A DNA stretch of 64,000 nt from CALESS01 sp041741455 (GTDB lineage Bacteria; Chloroflexota; Anaerolineae; Anaerolineales; Anaerolineaceae): contig JBGSJZ010000003.1 in assembly GCA_041741455.1 (NCBI GenBank), positions 29,948 to 93,947 on the forward strand, written 5' to 3'. The position numbers and the translations under genes are program-made. The notes under the pieces are model-generated. The model made no database searches. It saw nothing but the letters and a program-made list of their open reading frames with translations, and was not told the DNA's origin. This document shows, one piece after another, positions 60,973 to 64,000 of this stretch (position 1 is its first letter; every line of letters begins with the position of its first letter).

Positions 60973-61010
60973 CGAAAACGAAAATCGCCCTGGCTGATTA
61001 CCAGGGCGGT
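60973..61010 (-). terminator. Terminator of the HerA-like gene
   Basis: Stem CGCCCTGG / CCAGGGCG with a 7-nt loop; on the minus strand ATTTTCGTTTTC follows. It stands about 50 bp beyond the stop at 61059. A GGCGGGTTCTGAACCCTCC palindromic repeat lies between (61031-61049). Confidence 0.75.
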
Positions 61011-61058
61011 TATGCTTTTATGTTCGAAAAGGCGGGTTCTGAACCCTCCTCCTGGTCG

Positions 61059-63581
61059 TTATTTCTCCTGCAGGGCAAACGCCGGAGTCTCGCGCAGCTT
61101 GCCATCTACATCGAAGACGTAAAACGGCAGCCAGACCAGGCCGTAAAGGTCCATGTAGATATCCTTCTTGGCCGGGGTGACGGTCACCTCGTCGATGTCG
61201 TTGACTACGCCCGCCCAGCGATCCTGCAGATCTTTGAGGGCGGCGGCCTGCTCGGCTTCCAGGTCGTTCAGTTCCAGTTCCAGTTGCTCCAACTCTTCCT
61301 GTTCCTGCTTGAGGGCAGCCTTGGCCTGTTTGGTCATGCGGGCCTTGCTCAGGCTGTTGCTGAGGGATTTCTTGCGCCCGCCCAGCAGGCTGAGCAGCAG
61401 TTCGCCACCGGCAGCCAGGCCTTCCACGTTGCGGGAACTGACGGCATCCTTCTTGCCATCCACCACCTGTTCCTGGCGGCTGATTTTGGCAGCCAGGGCT
61501 TTTTGTTTGGCCTCAAATTTATCTATCACCGTTTCGGCTTCTTCATCGTAGGCTTGCTTGGCGGCCTTGCTGCACAGTTCGCGGAACTCGGCTGCCGAGA
61601 CTTCCGGCCCGGCAAAGATTTTGAGCGCCGGGTTGGAGCGCACCTGCACCCCGCCGGAGCGATAGATCCAGTCGATGAAGTCCTTCTGCAAGGCGGAGAG
61701 GCGCTTGGCGTCCGTCAACCAGCCGGGCAGCGGAACAAAGCGGGTCTGCGGCATGGGGTTGGATTTTAGTTTTTTGTTGTTGACCGGGGTGGATGCAAAA
61801 TCCTCCCAGCGCACCAGGCCGGAGGGCAAATCCTCCAGCAGCGAGGTGAATTGGTGGACAAAATCCAGGTTGTACTTGCGATCCATGTAGCGGGCTTCGG
61901 CCTGCAATAATAGCGCCGGGTGGTAGACCACGCCCTGGTTTTCAACAGATTGGCCGCGGTCGATGTTCAGGTTGCCAATCGCCTCGGAAACACCCAGGTC
62001 ATCCGGCAGGAAGTATTCGGCCACGCCACTTGGAACGGGCGGGCGGGTGCTGGTGGTGCCAACCTGGCTGCCAGTGATGGTTGCAGTGGCCGCAGAAGCC
62101 GGCTTTTTACCGGAGGATGGGGTTGCGTAACTGGCGCCTACTGGTGTGGAGGTAACCGTTTCAACAGGTCCTTTGTTGATCTTACCGACCAGGGCATTCA
62201 GGGCAGGGATCTGGGCGCGCATCAGCGGACCAGCCAGGTAGTTCATCACCCAGCGGGTCTGGAAGACCTGCGGTCCCTTGGCATGCACATTGTGCAGGAT
62301 GAAGGTGCGCTTGGGCAGGGTCGAGATCATTCGGTCAAACTCAGCCCGGTCGATGCCCCCCGCTGCGGATTGCAGGCCGTCCAACAGGCGCTGCTTGTCC
62401 TGGTCCGTTTGCAGGCGGCCAATGAACCAGGTGCCGGCATTGGAGAGCGCTTTGTAATCGACATCCACCGGGTTCTGGGTGGCCAGCAGCAGCCCCAACC
62501 CGAAGGCGCGGGCCTGTTTGAGCATGCGCAGCAGGATCGGCTTGGAGGGCGGGTTGGCAACTGGGGGCAGGTAGCCCAGGATTTCGTCAAAGTAGAGCAG
62601 GGCACGCAGGCCGCTGGTGCCGCGCTGGGTGCGCATCCAGGCCTCGGTGGCGGCGAAGAGCAAGGTGGTAAAGAACATGCGCTCATTGTCGCTCAGGTGG
62701 GTCAGGTAGAAAATGCTGTGGCGGATACGGCCATCCGGTGTGTAAAGGAATTTCTCGATATCCAGCGGTGTGCCTTCCAGCCAGGTCTCGAAGGATGGTG
62801 AAGCCAGGAAGTTGTTGAGCAGCATGGCCAGATCAAAGCGTTCCCTGGCCGGGTAGAAGCTGTCCAGCGGGAAAGCGCCCAGGCGTTCGAAGGGCGGATT
62901 CTGGGTCTGCAGGATCAGTTCGGTCAGGTCGAGGGATTGATTTTTACTCCAGGCGTTTTCCAGCACGTTGGAGAGCAGGATGTGCTCGCGCGAACGCAGC
63001 GGGTCAATGTCGGTCAGGCCGACCAGCCCCAACAGGGCGGTGACGGTGGTGGAAATCTTCTCGCGCAGGATCTCGCGGTTGTCCGTCCAATCGATGTCCG
63101 GGGGTTGGAAGGAGGACAGGATGTTGATCGGCAGGCCAGCGCTGGAGCCGGGGGTGTAAATGGCGAAATCGGCGGCAGCCTGCAGGGCGCGCAGGTCCTC
63201 CGGGCCGAGTTCGGAACCGGCCAGACCCTGGGTCCAGTTGGCGGCCGTTTCGACGGCTAGCTCTGCCACCGATTTACCGGAGCGGCGGGCCATGTCCTGG
63301 TCGATCCAGGGCTCAAAATCGTCCGGGGCCAGGTTTGGGAAGTGCAGGACCAGGTTGGTCAGGTCGCCCTTGGGGTCGACGATCAGGGCGGGGATGCCCT
63401 GCAAGGCGGCTTCTTCGAGCAGGCCGATGCATAGGCCGGTTTTACCGGAGCCGGTCATACCGGTCACCACCCCGTGGGTGGTCAGGTTGGCGGGGTCATA
63501 CATCACCGGGTCGCTGGAGCCGGTGGCTTTGGCAAGGTCGTACTTACGGCCAAGGTAAAAGGTTTTGCGTTTTGGATCCAT
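61059..63581 (-). CDS. HerA-like ATP-binding protein with C-terminal coiled coil
   Basis: 840 residues from 63581 (AGGAGGAG upstream; homology also begins at MDPKRKTFYLGR). FtsK/HerA-type ATPase: Walker A GMTGSGKTG (41-49), Walker B ALLYFDEILG (327-336), ATQNPVD sensor and the DQDKQRLLDGL region near a putative arginine finger. After about residue 510 comes a Ser/Thr/Pro linker, a globular part, and a long coiled coil (about 670-800: KFEAKQKALAAKISRQEQ..., KQEQEELEQLELELNDLEAEQAAALKDLQ). HerA normally works with nuclease NurA in end resection, but no NurA is adjacent. Role uncertain. Confidence 0.85.
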   Translation of the reverse strand: MDPKRKTFYLGRKYDLAKATGSSDPVMYDPANLTTHGVVTGMTGSGKTGLCIGLLEEAALQGIPALIVDPKGDLTNLVLHFPNLAPDDFEPWIDQDMARRSGKSVAELAVETAANWTQGLAGSELGPEDLRALQAAADFAIYTPGSSAGLPINILSSFQPPDIDWTDNREILREKISTTVTALLGLVGLTDIDPLRSREHILLSNVLENAWSKNQSLDLTELILQTQNPPFERLGAFPLDSFYPARERFDLAMLLNNFLASPSFETWLEGTPLDIEKFLYTPDGRIRHSIFYLTHLSDNERMFFTTLLFAATEAWMRTQRGTSGLRALLYFDEILGYLPPVANPPSKPILLRMLKQARAFGLGLLLATQNPVDVDYKALSNAGTWFIGRLQTDQDKQRLLDGLQSAAGGIDRAEFDRMISTLPKRTFILHNVHAKGPQVFQTRWVMNYLAGPLMRAQIPALNALVGKINKGPVETVTSTPVGASYATPSSGKKPASAATATITGSQVGTTSTRPPVPSGVAEYFLPDDLGVSEAIGNLNIDRGQSVENQGVVYHPALLLQAEARYMDRKYNLDFVHQFTSLLEDLPSGLVRWEDFASTPVNNKKLKSNPMPQTRFVPLPGWLTDAKRLSALQKDFIDWIYRSGGVQVRSNPALKIFAGPEVSAAEFRELCSKAAKQAYDEEAETVIDKFEAKQKALAAKISRQEQVVDGKKDAVSSRNVEGLAAGGELLLSLLGGRKKSLSNSLSKARMTKQAKAALKQEQEELEQLELELNDLEAEQAAALKDLQDRWAGVVNDIDEVTVTPAKKDIYMDLYGLVWLPFYVFDVDGKLRETPAFALQEK

Positions 63582-63723
63582 GAACTCCTCCTGAGATACG
63601 CGATAGCTTGATTTTACCAGCGATTGGGATGTGATCGTTCCAAAGATGGTAAAAACGTGGTTAAATGGTTGTGAGGCAGTCTGACAACCGCCCCACAACC
63701 TACAAACTAAGAGGCACACTAGC

Positions 63724-64000
63724 ATACGCCTGAAGCTAATTCTACCAAAAGTTGAGCCGAACGAACACGAATACCCAAAGAAATGTCCCCGGAAAGGATG
63801 CCTGGGAAGGCGGTTTATTCAGCGGCAGGAAGTGAGCAAGAAAATAGTGGACGCTGAACATCCCGAAGTAACAGCCCTGAGATGTGAATGCTACAAATGT
63901 GGGCATGTATTCCGGGTCTACCCGAAAGGGGTCAAACAGAAGCAAATCTCGAAGCGAGTGAATGGTATGGCGGTGATGATGTACATTCTGGGATTGAGCT
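63724..64000 (+). mobile_element. IS transposase, N-terminal part (runs off the right edge)
   Basis: An open frame from 63724 to the edge reads KLILPKVEPNEHEYPKKCP...GC...LRCECYKCGHVFRVYPKGVKQKQISKRVNGMAVMMYILGLS. The two CxxC-like pairs and FRVYP are the zinc-finger head of an IS transposase. No ATG/GTG/TTG fits the expected start; ATA at 63724 stands where M would be. GGTTGTGAGGCAGTCTGACAACC near 63666-63690 may be part of the terminal inverted repeat. The other end is outside the window. Confidence 0.75.

Noticed and set aside
61920..62801. A 293-codon plus-strand open frame
   Set aside because: Antisense to the HerA-like gene and without recognisable motifs or a ribosome-binding site.
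1..64000. tRNA or rRNA genes
   Set aside because: No T-loop, anticodon-arm or conserved rRNA sequence was recognised by eye on either strand; a covariance scan could still find one.

Overview
The window looks like chromosomal DNA of a Chloroflexota bacterium, most likely class Anaerolineae. This is inferred from gene content, not from a marker gene: a giant secreted DUF11-type repeat protein with a sortase-like C-terminus, many lipoproteins and secreted proteins with Pro/Thr-rich linkers, and intergenic DNA full of short dispersed repeats. No tRNA, rRNA, CRISPR array or prophage was recognised. A transposase is cut by the right edge.

Layout. 1-1.5 kb: end of an OmpR-type response regulator and its histidine kinase. 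1.8-11.7 kb: one 3307-residue surface protein with ten exact-length 330-bp tandem repeats, an LPETG motif and a sortase-like domain in the same chain. 11.9-12.8 kb: EamA-type exporter. 12.9-21.1 kb (minus): operon uxaC, fructuronate reductase-like SDR, LarA-like nickel-pincer racemase/epimerase, gnd, tkt, tal. 21.3-25.9 kb (plus): PfkB sugar kinase, pgm, pgi. 26.4-32 kb: secreted proteins, an SRPBCC-PDZ-DinB fusion, a YacP/NYN protein with a decayed copy nearby, a candidate structured RNA, RNase HIII and a DinB protein. 32.3-37.4 kb: amidase, three translationally coupled zinc-ribbon genes, and a fluoride riboswitch with crcB and a DUF190-CBS gene. 37.5-43.6 kb: lipoprotein, lysine 2,3-aminomutase-like enzyme, aldo/keto reductase, YefM-YoeB toxin-antitoxin pair, thermonuclease lipoprotein, membrane protein. 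43.7-49 kb (minus): MarR regulator and a MacAB-like export operon. 49.3-57.8 kb: accessory genes and gene remnants. 58-63.6 kb: dnaX-ybaB-recR and a HerA-like ATPase.

The most interesting unit is the carbohydrate island. UxaC and the SDR should turn glucuronate into mannonate, yet no mannonate dehydratase (UxuA) or KDPG aldolase gene is present here. A LarA-family protein with its cofactor-binding residues intact is followed directly by 6-phosphogluconate dehydrogenase, transketolase and transaldolase. Because mannonate and gluconate are C2 epimers, and the LarA family is reported to include a gluconate 2-epimerase, the operon could encode a route glucuronate -> fructuronate -> mannonate -> gluconate -> 6-phosphogluconate -> pentose phosphates. 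The divergent PfkB protein is a candidate kinase. This is inference and needs biochemistry.

Other points of note are the adhesin carrying its own sortase and sorting motif, a fluoride riboswitch whose 3' strand doubles as a terminator arm, an apparent -1 frameshift at a T7 run in a glycan-transferase-like gene, TATAAT-type boxes 6-7 bp before some start codons suggesting leaderless mRNAs, and at least six families of dispersed intergenic repeats.
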